DNA of 64,000 nt from Strigamia acuminata (taxonomy: Eukaryota > Arthropoda > Chilopoda > Geophilomorpha > Linotaeniidae), in contig OX442323.1 of NCBI GenBank assembly GCA_949358305.1, positions 5,456,001 through 5,520,000 of the forward strand, given 5' to 3'. Of this stretch, positions 56,031-64,000 are shown in pieces. The translations under genes and the position numbers were made by a program. The notes beneath the pieces were generated by a model that worked only from the letters and a program-made list of their open reading frames with translations, was not told the origin of the DNA and did no database searches. Every line of letters starts with the position of its first letter. The first letter of the stretch is position 1.

Positions 56031-56281
56031 CTGTATTTTATCGATTAAGAGCCGCGGCTCTTATTTAAAACTGCCATTTTTGTCAGCAATTACAATTTCG
56101 GTTTTTCGTTTCTTACGTTTGTATAATGTAACTAAAGAAGTCTGAACGACGAACGAAACATACGTTCATCGTTCGTGAGGTTAAGTACGGAAACAATACC
56201 GTACTTTTGCAAAAATACGGTATTCTTGGTGTCTTAGCCGTGGCTACAATTCGAGGGCGACTCTTAATCGGTAGAATACGG
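56031..56281. mobile_element. 251-bp MITE with TA target-site duplication
   Basis: Terminal inverted repeats of about 26 bp (left CTGTATTTTATCGATTAAGA, right ending TCGGTAGAATACGG) match at 22 of 26 positions, all four differences being transitions. TA flanks both ends (56029-56030 and 56282-56283), the hallmark of Tc1/mariner-pogo insertion. Inside are a palindrome aagagccgcggctctt (56047-56062) and an inverted pair ataccgta/tacggtat near 56200. No transposase. Confidence 0.75.
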
Positions 56282-56289
56282 TACTTGTC

Positions 56290-57260
56290 GAATTGCCACT
56301 TCTTTCTTTATACCTCAATTTCATTTCATCTTTAGCTACAAAACAAAGAATTTTGTAAGTAATTGTTTTATTTTTTAGGATTTTAAGTTGGCTGACTTGT
56401 GAAATCGGTGGTTCTGGTCGCCCTTCTTTCTCCTCTTCTTGTAGAATTTGATTTTTTTTCTTGTTTGATGGGATTCGGCGGTTCCTGGCGATTCAGCTCT
56501 TGATCGCCACGCTCCTCTCGAACGACCGATTGTTCCTGACGCCTTTACTCGTCTCTACCAATGTGCGCAACCCTAAAATGATTGATATCCAATTTTGTCA
56601 CTATTCTTTTCTTATATTATTTGTGGTGATGTGGTCATAATAAATTCACGGGTTTTCCTTGACTTTCTTCTTCATGGTTGCGAAGTTACAATTTTTTCTA
56701 GAGCCGAGTGATACCGTGTGTTTTTTAGGCTCGCGGACGAGAATGCATACCTACCCTATCTATTTTTTCTTCAATCTGGATGCAAGCCGACACAAAACAC
56801 AACCTAAAAGTATTCATGCACAATCAAGTGTGTAGTTGTTAACGTTCCATCTGTGGACCGTTTTAATGTGTTTCTATTTGTTACACGAATAAACATGCCA
56901 GCAGGGAACTGAAATTAGATTTAAAAATTATACACGTAGATGATATCCTGAAAAATCTTCGTTGCAGAAAGCTACGTAGCCTAAATAATCAACCTAAGTA
57001 ATCAAAATATTGATTCCGAGTGCCATTTACATAAGTATGGTGGTTAAGTGCGATGTGTACACAGATGGAAAGAGTTGTACACAAGATACGGCCATTTTGA
57101 TCACTTTATTCATATTTCTTAAACTGGAATTGGGCAGTGCGACTTAACACGAGTAATCCTAAGTTCTGTAAAATAGAAACAAATTGAAATAACAATTTTG
57201 TTTTATGTAATTTCATTTAATTTGTTGATGTTGGATCCATTTTTAATTGCAGATGCACCA
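56290..57260. other. No gene recognised
   Basis: AT-rich DNA with several plus-strand acceptor-like tttag/ttgcag strings, but no open frame long enough to join to the coding-like pieces at 57.2-58.6 kb. Confidence 0.45.
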
Positions 57261-57267
57261 GTGTTGT

Positions 57268-57470
57268 TTAGGTACCCAATTGGATTTCACACTGCAAAGA
57301 ACAAAGATGTATATTAGCGTGGTTTGGATAGGGAACAATTCAATAACGGGTGTACTCACTGCTTGAAAGAAAATGGCATCGCGAGCACGCTCACGCCGAT
57401 AACTCTGGAACCAAGATAGGGCGCAAATTTGCTCCTTTCGCACAAGTTTGTTGGCATTCGGGGTGGGTAT
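57268..57470 (-). CDS. Candidate last two exons of an unidentified minus-strand gene
   Basis: Exon 57470-57360 (37 codons) and terminal exon 57291-57268, joined by a 68-bp intron with an excellent donor (GTGAGT) and acceptor (tttgttctttgcag), phase 0. The joined C-terminus contains RKEQICALSWFQSYRRERAR and ends CEIQLGT. The peptide is basic and aromatic, with no low complexity, and its codon use looks like real coding sequence. The acceptor of the first piece (ttaaaag) is weak and upstream exons are not established. Opposite-strand coding-like pieces at 57640-57886 would interleave with it, so one of the two models may be wrong. Family not recognised. Confidence 0.35.
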
Positions 57471-57639
57471 CTTTTAATTCAATCGGTCTTCAAATTAAAA
57501 ACACATCAGTGCTGCCATACCGTGTCAGCATCTGAAAATGAAAATGAATGTTAGCCACCGACACGGATCAACTCCATTTGTCCTTTCTGTTTATTTATTT
57601 GATATTTTAGTGGAATACCACCGGAGCCTTGGTCCTAAG

Positions 57640-57886
57640 ACGTAAATGTAGCGGATTGCATCGATTACAGCGCGGAATTGAAATACGTCGCTCAGTTGGA
57701 AGAGCAAAAGTAAATTAATTGTTCCATTATTTGATTTTTAATTCTATTTTTTTTATAAATCGATTTAGGGATACTAAATGTCTGGAAAAGCGAGTGCGAA
57801 ATTCCATCGTGGGCTTGTTCTGTTTCGACGTGATGGGCGAATTGTCCGAGCAATTGAAGACGATACAATATTCAAAGCGATTCTAA
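57640..57886 (+). CDS. Candidate C-terminal exons, possibly ATP synthase subunit b-like
   Basis: Pieces 57640-57709 and 57769-57886 flank a 59-bp plus-strand intron with a good donor (GTAAAT) and acceptor (aaatcgatttag), phase 2. The joined frame runs through ADCIDYSAELKYVAQLEEQK and CLEKRVRNSIVGLF and ends at a TAA at 57884. The spacing DY-(about 18)-LEK-V-SI followed by a charged C-terminal helix resembles the C-terminus of mitochondrial ATP synthase subunit b (ATP5PB), where DY...VEK.V..SI occurs at nearly the same distances. This is a by-eye resemblance, not an identification. A stop lies in frame at 57634-57638, so the upstream exon boundary is unresolved. It could be a decayed copy or the wrong strand. 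Confidence 0.28.
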
Positions 57887-58473
57887 CCTCATTTATTTCT
57901 TTATTTTGGTAAATATTAATGAAATTGTAAAATATACGAAAACAGCGACGACGAATCTTACATTATTTTCATGATTCTTTTCTGTATTAGAAGCGGATGG
58001 CCGCTGTACGACTCCCCATATTGATGACCGAAGCGAATGGCGGAGTGCCGCAGATTGTAATGTAAGGTCCGAATAAATGGCGTCTTCACGTTATAAATCT
58101 ATCGTCAGCTCATAAAAAAACATCTTTTAACAGGTCCAACTCGATCAAATAATGAATGGAAGTTACGGAAAGACTCGAAGAAACTCATAACTCGGACAAT
58201 ATTGCTCGGATCAATTTGCTCGACTCGAGTCGTCATCCGAAAAAATGCAGCTGATTAGTTGATTTTGTCAATGCACTTGGTGGAAATAACAAATGGATGT
58301 TAATGGTTGAAAAATGACAATGTTTTTTAAATTTGTCTAAGACGTTGACTCGCTTTCTGGTGATCGATGGATAAATTGACATTGGTTGTCCGAGAGAGTT
58401 ATGGCTTCCGCTATTCGTTTGATGGTGGTGCGGATGTTATTGAAGTAAACAAAACGAGTTGTCAGTCGTCAGG
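57887..58473. other. Coding-like fragments, structure unresolved
   Basis: Contains plus-strand splice-like signals (tctgtattag near 57991, GTAAGG near 58072, cttttaacag near 58131) around short frames. Minus-strand frames over the same bases also look protein-like (for example a stretch with RVEQIDPSNIVRVMSFFESF at about 58150-58250). I could not assemble a consistent gene on either strand. Confidence 0.3.
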
Positions 58474-58638
58474 ATGAACCGAAAAACGAAGGCTGGACAT
58501 TTGGTTGTCGGCGAGGAGCGATGGGATTCCAAGTTGGTCAAGAAGGTTCCCAAGTACAACAAGTTGATCGCTTTCGTGGCCGTTTGTGCGCGACATCGTG
58601 CAGCGATTCTTCAGAAGACCGGTTGCAAATTGCGTTAA
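58474..58638 (+). CDS. 54-residue basic ORF or exon of unknown function
   Basis: ATG at 58474 to TAA at 58636-58638. The peptide starts MNRKTKAGHLVVGEERWDSK and ends AILQKTGCKLR. It is basic, with no repeats and normal-looking third-position variation. An acceptor-like ttgtcagtcgtcag ends one base before the ATG, so it could instead be the last exon of a longer gene. It ends 75 bp before the 5' LTR, so the retrotransposon may sit in its 3' flank. I do not recognise it. Confidence 0.35.
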   Translation: MNRKTKAGHLVVGEERWDSKLVKKVPKYNKLIAFVAVCARHRAAILQKTGCKLR

Positions 58639-58713
58639 GATTGTCGAAACGTTTTGTTGTGACCCGACTGGACCGGGGTCAACGAAGAGTTTCTCTCGTG
58701 ACCTCGTTTCGGG

Positions 58714-59673
58714 TGTAAGGGGAGCCGCAAGCGCGTCTCCCTTCCCTCAGTGCATTGACATCTAGTCAATGGACAGGCGTCTGCCCTGAGGGAGTGGGGA
58801 TGGCTCGTCCACCCCACCATTGGGTGATTCCGGTCACCTGTCGACCCCGCTTTGTGCAAAGGAATGTGCCTTGCACTGAGCGGGCAGAACCAACACAACC
58901 ATCAAACGAGAAACACACGTAAACCCGTCGTCCTACAAGATCAGGCCCAAGTAAATATACTGGGATTGACCAAGGACAAAGGACAATTTACCGTGAGTAC
59001 GTTTGGTCAGTGTCAAACTCCGCAGAGTAACCTGCGAGATAAGATTACCACACTATTTTAGCACACCAGCTAGAAATAGTAAAAACCACTCCAGTTTAGC
59101 GAGTTGTGCAGACAAACGGTCGCACAAGCCTAAACTGCAGTAAAACCACGACGAGCGTTCCCGCCGCTGTGTGACCGCCGGGAGCCAGAAGAGTCCGCCG
59201 CTGTGTGATCGCCGGACACCACACAAAAACCTAGACAACAGCCCGAAGTAAGCCTTTTAACTAAGCATTCACTCGCGCCCGACCAGCGTGAGCCCGAAGG
59301 ACCAGCCAGAGACGAGCCGAGGACGCCATATTGCCACGCCGGCCCAAGACGACACCACGTTGCCACAACGAGGACGCCATCTTGGACACGACCGAGACAA
59401 CAGACGACCTCGCCGATTCCAGCCAGCTTTCATCATACCTTTACCTTTCCATTTCCCTTCACCCATTCCGATTTACCTTTTACCTACCTTTTATATATAT
59501 ATATATATAAGATATATCTGTACATTGTCCCACAGAATAAATCTATATTATATTTTACCTTTTATATCTGTGTAATCATTTCTTTGGGTAAACCGCTTGA
59601 GCAAAGCGGTAGTGAGTTAGTCGAATTAAGTAATCAACCCACGAGTTAGCGACGGTTAGAGTTGAGCGCGACA
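58714..59673 (+). mobile_element. 5' LTR of a Ty3/gypsy-type retrotransposon
   Basis: Starts TGTAAGGGGAGCC and ends GCGACA, giving the usual TGT...ACA inverted termini, about 960 bp. A TA-rich TATA-type tract (59492-59510) and AATAAA (59536-59541) lie in the order expected for the U3/R boundary, with transcription starting around 59520-59530. The 3' LTR is outside the window, so the boundaries, LTR identity and target-site duplication cannot be checked. Confidence 0.7.
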
Positions 59674-59675
59674 CG

Positions 59676-59693
59676 TGGGGGCCTGTCCGGGAT
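59676..59693 (+). other. Primer-binding site, tRNA-Pro-like
   Basis: TGGGGGCCTGTCCGGGAT, two bases after the LTR. It starts with TGG (complement of the CCA end of tRNA) and differs at two adjacent positions from the tRNA-Pro primer-binding site used by murine leukemia virus, TGGGGGCTCGTCCGGGAT. The primer is therefore probably tRNA-Pro or a close relative. Confidence 0.65.
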
Positions 59694-59745
59694 CAAGTCG
59701 AATAACTGATTCTAACCTGTGATTACATCATACCCAAAGCAAGAA

Positions 59746-62700
59746 ATGGCAGATAATACCCGAGTAACAGATTCCGACTCCGACGCAAACAAGAGAGCCG
59801 GCAGTCGTAAAGGCGCCGACTATCACTTGCGATCTGGAGGTCCCTTACCCAAAGCCTCAGCGCACGAAGCGAGGCAAAAACGGCGTAAGCCTAAACCCGA
59901 TCGTAGAAGCGCATCCGAGGCATCGCACCCGTCTCGCACCGAGACGAGGCAGCGATTGGACGAGACAGAGCGGGGTGAAGAGCAATCTCACTCCAAACTG
60001 CCGCGTTCTAACCGTGACGGCGAGACGAGCGGAAACGAGGTTTTATCCCGTAACCAATCGCCTCGTCTAACGCACGACACCGAGGTGGGCAGTCCGAAAG
60101 CAGCGTCTCCGATACAAAAGACGGCCTCAAATACGACCGCTAATTCGGCACTAAACACGCCAATTACGCAAAGCCGCCCAGCTTCGGTCAGGTCCGAAGG
60201 ACACAAGTCCAACTCATCCTCTGTCAAGCGTGTTTCGAGCCAGCCTTACAGCGTCTCGGGCACCTTGATTGATGCGATGCAATTGGCACAGGCGGAAGGA
60301 GTGAGATACACCCTTCCGACGGGGAAAATTACCGTGTACGAAACGTTACAGATCGTACGTGCAGCTTTAAAAGCGCACAGTGTATCCCCACAAATCACCA
60401 TTGTTGAAGGTGCACACGCTCAACAATTGGTTGATTCCGCTCAATTTGAAGCGGATGCAGAGAACGAGGCTCGTCAAGCCATTCGCGAGAGACGGAGGAA
60501 GCTGGCGGAAAGAGAAGCGCAAGCTCTCGAGTACGGCAGAACCCAGCCCAATCCGACTACTCCCGAGGAGGTAGAAATAGTTGACCGAGCCCTGAGAGCA
60601 CATCGATATGCTTTCCACTCGCAACAAGAAGCAGAGCGAGCATTTATGGCCAGATTGCGACGAGATGACCCGAAATCCGTCCGCAAACCAGAGGTCAGTT
60701 CATCCGAGCTGTCCGACGAGAGCCTAGAGGGAGACCCAAAGCGCACGCCGAAGGCCAAACCCAAACCCCAGCCGGAGAGAGCAACACCAGCTACTCCGCG
60801 CAAGAGAGATGCGTCGGCCAGAGAACAACAAACTCGGCCCCGCATGCAAGCTCTCGATTCAGCCACAAATAATGCGATAACGCGATTAATCAACGCTAAT
60901 AATGCTAGGCGAAATGAAGAGCAAGCTCTCACAAGCCAACAGCATGATAATCCACAAGGGACTGAGTGGCAACAACCAGTGCCCATCCTTAAAGACGACG
61001 AGTCGTCAAGGAGACAATCGCATGATCGCACCTCTTCGCGAGAAGAAGGCAAACGCGATGAAAGACCGAAATATTTTCACTACGGAAATAGTGATTCGTC
61101 GTCAGATGGACTGGAGTCAAATGCACCCAGTCATCACGATTCGGAGAGAGGTTCCGGAGAAAGACGAAGGGAAAGAGAACGCGATGAACGCAGAGAAAGG
61201 GAACGTGACGACCGTCGTAGGGGCCGGAAAGAGTCAAACTCTTCACGGCGCAACCCGCCACGCCGCTCACCGTCTCCCGACCCCAGCTCCGACCCCTCAT
61301 CCAACGACGACAGACGAAAGGAAAAATCAAGTAATCGCCGGAAGAGATCCAACTCTCCGCGCGATAGAGAGAAACGACGTCGATCGGAAAATAGCGACCA
61401 CCGACGGGAGGAGTTTCAGGACCTTCCCCGACAAAGCGCGTTTACCGATTCGACGGGTCGGCAGTATACGATGGGAGAGCTTGGAAGAGCCCTACTCGGC
61501 TCGTTAAAAGCCGAGGGAATTGATCTGAGCAAACGAAACGATCGTAATCGTAGCACTGGTGACCGCGTAAAGAAAAAATACGCTGTCTCCCGACGTGACA
61601 CCATGAGTGTTACCGGGAATATTAGGTGGCAATTTTATATTCAGAACCGTTTCGACGGGTCATGGAAAGCGGGAGATCGCTTCCTTGACGAAGTAATTCG
61701 AATTAAGACTGCCACTAAAGCCACCGTAGGAGACATGCTCACCCACGGTATTGTCGAGCTAATGACAGGCTCGGCACGTGAGTGGTACCAAGGATTGAAA
61801 GGCGTCAATTGGGACGACTTTTTAATGAGATTCGACCTGCGCTACGGCGAGACACCCGAAGAGGTGAGCCGAAAGATGCGAGGTCTTCGCCAGATGCCTG
61901 GTGAAACCATAATGGATTACGACATTCGCGCCAGATTGTTGTTCGAAAAGGCCCCGATGGAATTTCACGCCACGGGATTCAACCTTTTCTTTCTCGGCGG
62001 TTTGTCGGAATACTCGCAAAGGGTGCTACTTGAAGAAAGGGCACCGACAGGAGGTAGCTACGAGGAGATGAGCGCCTTCCTGTTCGAGAACACGATAGAT
62101 ATCGAGAAGAGATATTATTCCGCTTTACCAGAAGCGGAGAAAGCAGCGACCGCAAAACGTCTCAAGTTGAGTGCGGAAAGATATGGGGCGACAGATAAGA
62201 TTATGCGCCCTACTGAATATCTTAGCGGTATAATGGAGCTGGCAGAAGCTAGCGTTGGTTTGCAAATAAAAAATAAACTGACATCCCCGCTGCCTTCCAA
62301 CCCTTTGGCCGCCCCTAAAAAGGCACCGACAGCGTCAGCCATGCAAGCGACACTGGAGGAGGTCAAGGAGGGGGAGGAAGCCGAACAAAATGTCGGAAAA
62401 TCAGACGAAAAAGAAGAAAAAGACGATTATTCGACGGACGAAGAAATACGAAGCTATCGCGATACCTTATCAACGGGTTGCGATGAGGAAGGACCGCTAG
62501 TACATCTCATCCATCGAGATAGAGCGGTAGAAGAATTTCGCGCCAGGTTAAAACCAAATGCCGGTCGAATTCCGAAGTATTTTCGGAAAAATTACACGCC
62601 ACCGTCGAAAGCAGACCCTGAAAAGAAAAAATCGACTGAAGCCCCAAGAGACAAATCAAATATTCGCTGTTTCAAGTGTAACCAACCGGGCCACTACTCC

Positions 62701-62829
62701 AATGAGTGCCCAAGAACAGCGAAAGAAGACGCTAAGTTTGACGCGATAATGAAGCAGATGGCAGAGATTAAACTCGCCATGGCAAAAAACGAGTCAAAAA
62801 ACGAGTCAGCGCAGGCGGCGAAGAAATAA
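59746..62829 (+). CDS. gag: Retrotransposon Gag polyprotein, 1027 aa
   Basis: Structural protein that would form the particle and bind the RNA. ATG at 59746 is the first ATG of the frame; nine more codons are open upstream from a GTG. Residues 1-460 are hydrophilic, charged and probably disordered. About 468-550 is an arginine/serine/aspartate/glutamate-rich block (RERERDERRERERDDRRR and RRNPPRRSPSPD) like the RS domains of splicing factors. About 618-790 is the capsid-type Retrotrans_gag region (REWYQGLKGVNWDDFLMRFD, then a MRGLRQMPGETIMDYDIRAR segment). A CCHC zinc knuckle lies at C975, C978, H983, C988, followed by a short basic tail ending AQAAKK. At over 1000 residues it is far longer than typical gypsy Gags (about 300-500); the extra length is the N-terminal half. 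Intact and apparently functional. Confidence 0.88.
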   Translation: MADNTRVTDSDSDANKRAGSRKGADYHLRSGGPLPKASAHEARQKRRKPKPDRRSASEASHPSRTETRQRLDETERGEEQSHSKLPRSNRDGETSGNEVLSRNQSPRLTHDTEVGSPKAASPIQKTASNTTANSALNTPITQSRPASVRSEGHKSNSSSVKRVSSQPYSVSGTLIDAMQLAQAEGVRYTLPTGKITVYETLQIVRAALKAHSVSPQITIVEGAHAQQLVDSAQFEADAENEARQAIRERRRKLAEREAQALEYGRTQPNPTTPEEVEIVDRALRAHRYAFHSQQEAERAFMARLRRDDPKSVRKPEVSSSELSDESLEGDPKRTPKAKPKPQPERATPATPRKRDASAREQQTRPRMQALDSATNNAITRLINANNARRNEEQALTSQQHDNPQGTEWQQPVPILKDDESSRRQSHDRTSSREEGKRDERPKYFHYGNSDSSSDGLESNAPSHHDSERGSGERRRERERDERRERERDDRRRGRKESNSSRRNPPRRSPSPDPSSDPSSNDDRRKEKSSNRRKRSNSPRDREKRRRSENSDHRREEFQDLPRQSAFTDSTGRQYTMGELGRALLGSLKAEGIDLSKRNDRNRSTGDRVKKKYAVSRRDTMSVTGNIRWQFYIQNRFDGSWKAGDRFLDEVIRIKTATKATVGDMLTHGIVELMTGSAREWYQGLKGVNWDDFLMRFDLRYGETPEEVSRKMRGLRQMPGETIMDYDIRARLLFEKAPMEFHATGFNLFFLGGLSEYSQRVLLEERAPTGGSYEEMSAFLFENTIDIEKRYYSALPEAEKAATAKRLKLSAERYGATDKIMRPTEYLSGIMELAEASVGLQIKNKLTSPLPSNPLAAPKKAPTASAMQATLEEVKEGEEAEQNVGKSDEKEEKDDYSTDEEIRSYRDTLSTGCDEEGPLVHLIHRDRAVEEFRARLKPNAGRIPKYFRKNYTPPSKADPEKKKSTEAPRDKSNIRCFKCNQPGHYSNECPRTAKEDAKFDAIMKQMAEIKLAMAKNESKNESAQAAKK

Positions 62830-64000
62830 TTTCTCGACCGTCTGCGCCATTCATGAAGAAAAAGGGGTTTAACAAAGGGTTCGATAAGCCGCCACCAGTC
62901 AAAGAAATGGGTAGTGACATAGCTAACGCCCAAATTCAAGACAGGGCCAACAACGCTTTGCAGGTAATTACCGCAAACGCTGAGGCTGAGGCGGAAGAAC
63001 CGAACCTACTGCTTGAAGAATTACCTCAAGTAGTCGAAGACACAGAAGAATTTCGTGTTTTCATGTGCAACGTGGCGGTCGAATACACCAACCGCCTATG
63101 TATGTTGCCCATGACAATAGAACGTGAAAAAATTATGGGACTACTAGACTCGGGAGCAGATCGCTCGTTCGTTTCCGAAGACATAGTAGCATCATTGGGT
63201 CTCACCGATAAGATAAAAGGCGTTAATAAAAATATACGTCTAAAAACCGCCAACGGAATGGCGCGTCCAAAAGGAGTTATATTATTGACCATGGAGTGGC
63301 TCGGAGGAGTAGAACAGCACCCTTTCCTGGTCCTGCCCACATGCGACAGAATTTTTCTGTTGGGCTTAGACCTCATGGCGTCAATGGAAATACAACCCAA
63401 TCCAATAACGAAATCTTGGAATTATATCAGAAATGATAAGGAAAGACCCGCAATTGTCGTGCCACCAGCTCTTGTAAAAGAAGCGGCCGACAAGACACAG
63501 TGGGAGAAAGGCCTAAAGAAATTCGTTCAAGATTACGATTTTAAAGCATTCGTAACAGAATTGCAACGGGACAATGTAGTGGAAACGCTTGTCGCCGACG
63601 CCGCTTTAGAATTAAACGAAGCGGCAGCCCTACGAAGGGTCCTACTTAAATATGAGGGGATCCTGTCGAAAAAACCGGGCCGAACGAATAGGGCTATTCA
63701 CGAAATTAAATTGACGGATAATAAACCTATACGAGTTGCGTATAAGGGAATGAACCCGCAAAAACGTGAAATAGTGCAAAAAATGTGCCAAGAAATGCTA
63801 GACAGTGGCATTGTCTCCGAGGCCCAGGGAGAATACGCGACGCGAGTTGTGCTCGTGATGCGCCCGGGCTCGGACCCACGCCTATGCATTGATTACCGCC
63901 CATTAAACGCGGTGACAGAAATAGATCCCATACAGATGCCGTCTATCGAATCCATTTTGAGAGAGCTTAGCCCCTTTTCTTGGGTTACGACGATGGATCT
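62772..64000 (+). CDS. pol: Retrotransposon Pol polyprotein, N-terminal part (protease and start of RT), truncated by window end
   Basis: Open in -1 register to gag from 62772 to the end of the window without a stop. No start codon of its own is needed if it is reached by frameshifting. A short linker is followed by the aspartic protease: the active site LLDSGADRSFV (DSG at 63147) and the second motif FLLGLDLM (63351-63376). A spacer of about 115 residues leads to the reverse transcriptase N-terminal region: a segment like IHEIKLTDNKPIRVAYKGMN, then VLVMRPGSDPRLCIDYRPLN (63850-63909) and PFSWVTTMDL at the edge. TTMDL is the first catalytic-aspartate motif of RT. The gag-protease-RT order suits Ty3/gypsy. 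RNase H and integrase should follow outside the window. No inactivating change is visible. Confidence 0.9.
62784..62847 (+). promoter_or_regulatory. Programmed -1 frameshift site (gag-pol)
   Basis: In the gag frame there are two canonical slippery heptamers A_AAA_AAC, at 62784-62790 and 62796-62802. Six bases after the second, a hairpin starts. 62809-62818 (GCGCAGGCGG) pairs with 62838-62847 (CCGTCTGCGC) in 10 pairs including one G-U. The stem continues with 62819-62821/62834-62836 and 62823-62826/62830-62833, with single bulges. The terminal loop is 62827-62829, the gag TAA stop. The Pol frame is open in -1 register from 62772, so a slip at either heptamer joins Gag to Pol. Confidence 0.75.

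Noticed and set aside
60474-61330. Antisense frames of 192 and 113 codons within gag
   Set aside because: Shadows of the gag coding sequence.

Overview
The window looks like AT-rich nuclear DNA of an invertebrate animal. It has short protein-coding exons separated by GT-AG introns, AATAAA poly(A) signals, many poly(A)/poly(T) and minisatellite tracts, several small inverted-repeat transposons (MITEs), an animal-specific heparan sulfate sulfotransferase gene and a Ty3/gypsy-type LTR retrotransposon. I cannot name the phylum: the recognisable host protein (HS3ST) is shared by most animals, and the other proteins are small and fast-evolving. Nothing prokaryotic (operons, CRISPR, phage genes) is present.

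Layout. 1-8 kb: no convincing gene; one 21-bp minisatellite and one copy of a dispersed repeat. 8.1-33.3 kb (minus strand): a heparan sulfate glucosamine 3-O-sulfotransferase (HS3ST) in two coding exons, 8134-8752 and 32906-33297, joined by a single intron of about 24.2 kb. The two exons give a complete 336-residue type II membrane enzyme. The intron holds most of the window's minisatellites, MITE-like elements and other repeats. 37.2-38.4 kb (minus): a complete four-exon gene for a 213-residue secreted protein with 12 mature cysteines, with a TATA-like box and a poly(A) signal. 43.36-43.80 kb (plus): a complete three-exon gene for a 108-residue secreted protein. 50.2-52.4 kb (minus): two isolated coding-like exons, one a terminal exon followed by AATAAA. 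55.4-56.3 kb: two MITEs. 57.2-58.6 kb: several short coding-like pieces on both strands whose gene structure I could not settle.

58.7-64.0 kb (plus): the 5' part of an LTR retrotransposon, cut off by the window end. In order it has a 5' LTR of about 960 bp, a tRNA-Pro-like primer-binding site, a 1027-residue Gag with an SR-like arginine/serine-rich block and a C-terminal zinc knuckle, then a Pol frame in -1 register with an aspartic protease and the start of reverse transcriptase. The gag-pol junction is the most notable signal in the window. It has two in-frame A_AAA_AAC slippery heptamers, a 6-nt spacer and a long hairpin whose terminal loop is exactly the gag stop codon, which is what a programmed -1 frameshift site should look like.

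The host genes show no obvious pathway relationship. HS3ST acts in the Golgi on heparan sulfate, and the two small cysteine-containing proteins are predicted to be secreted. All readings were made by eye; no homology search was possible.
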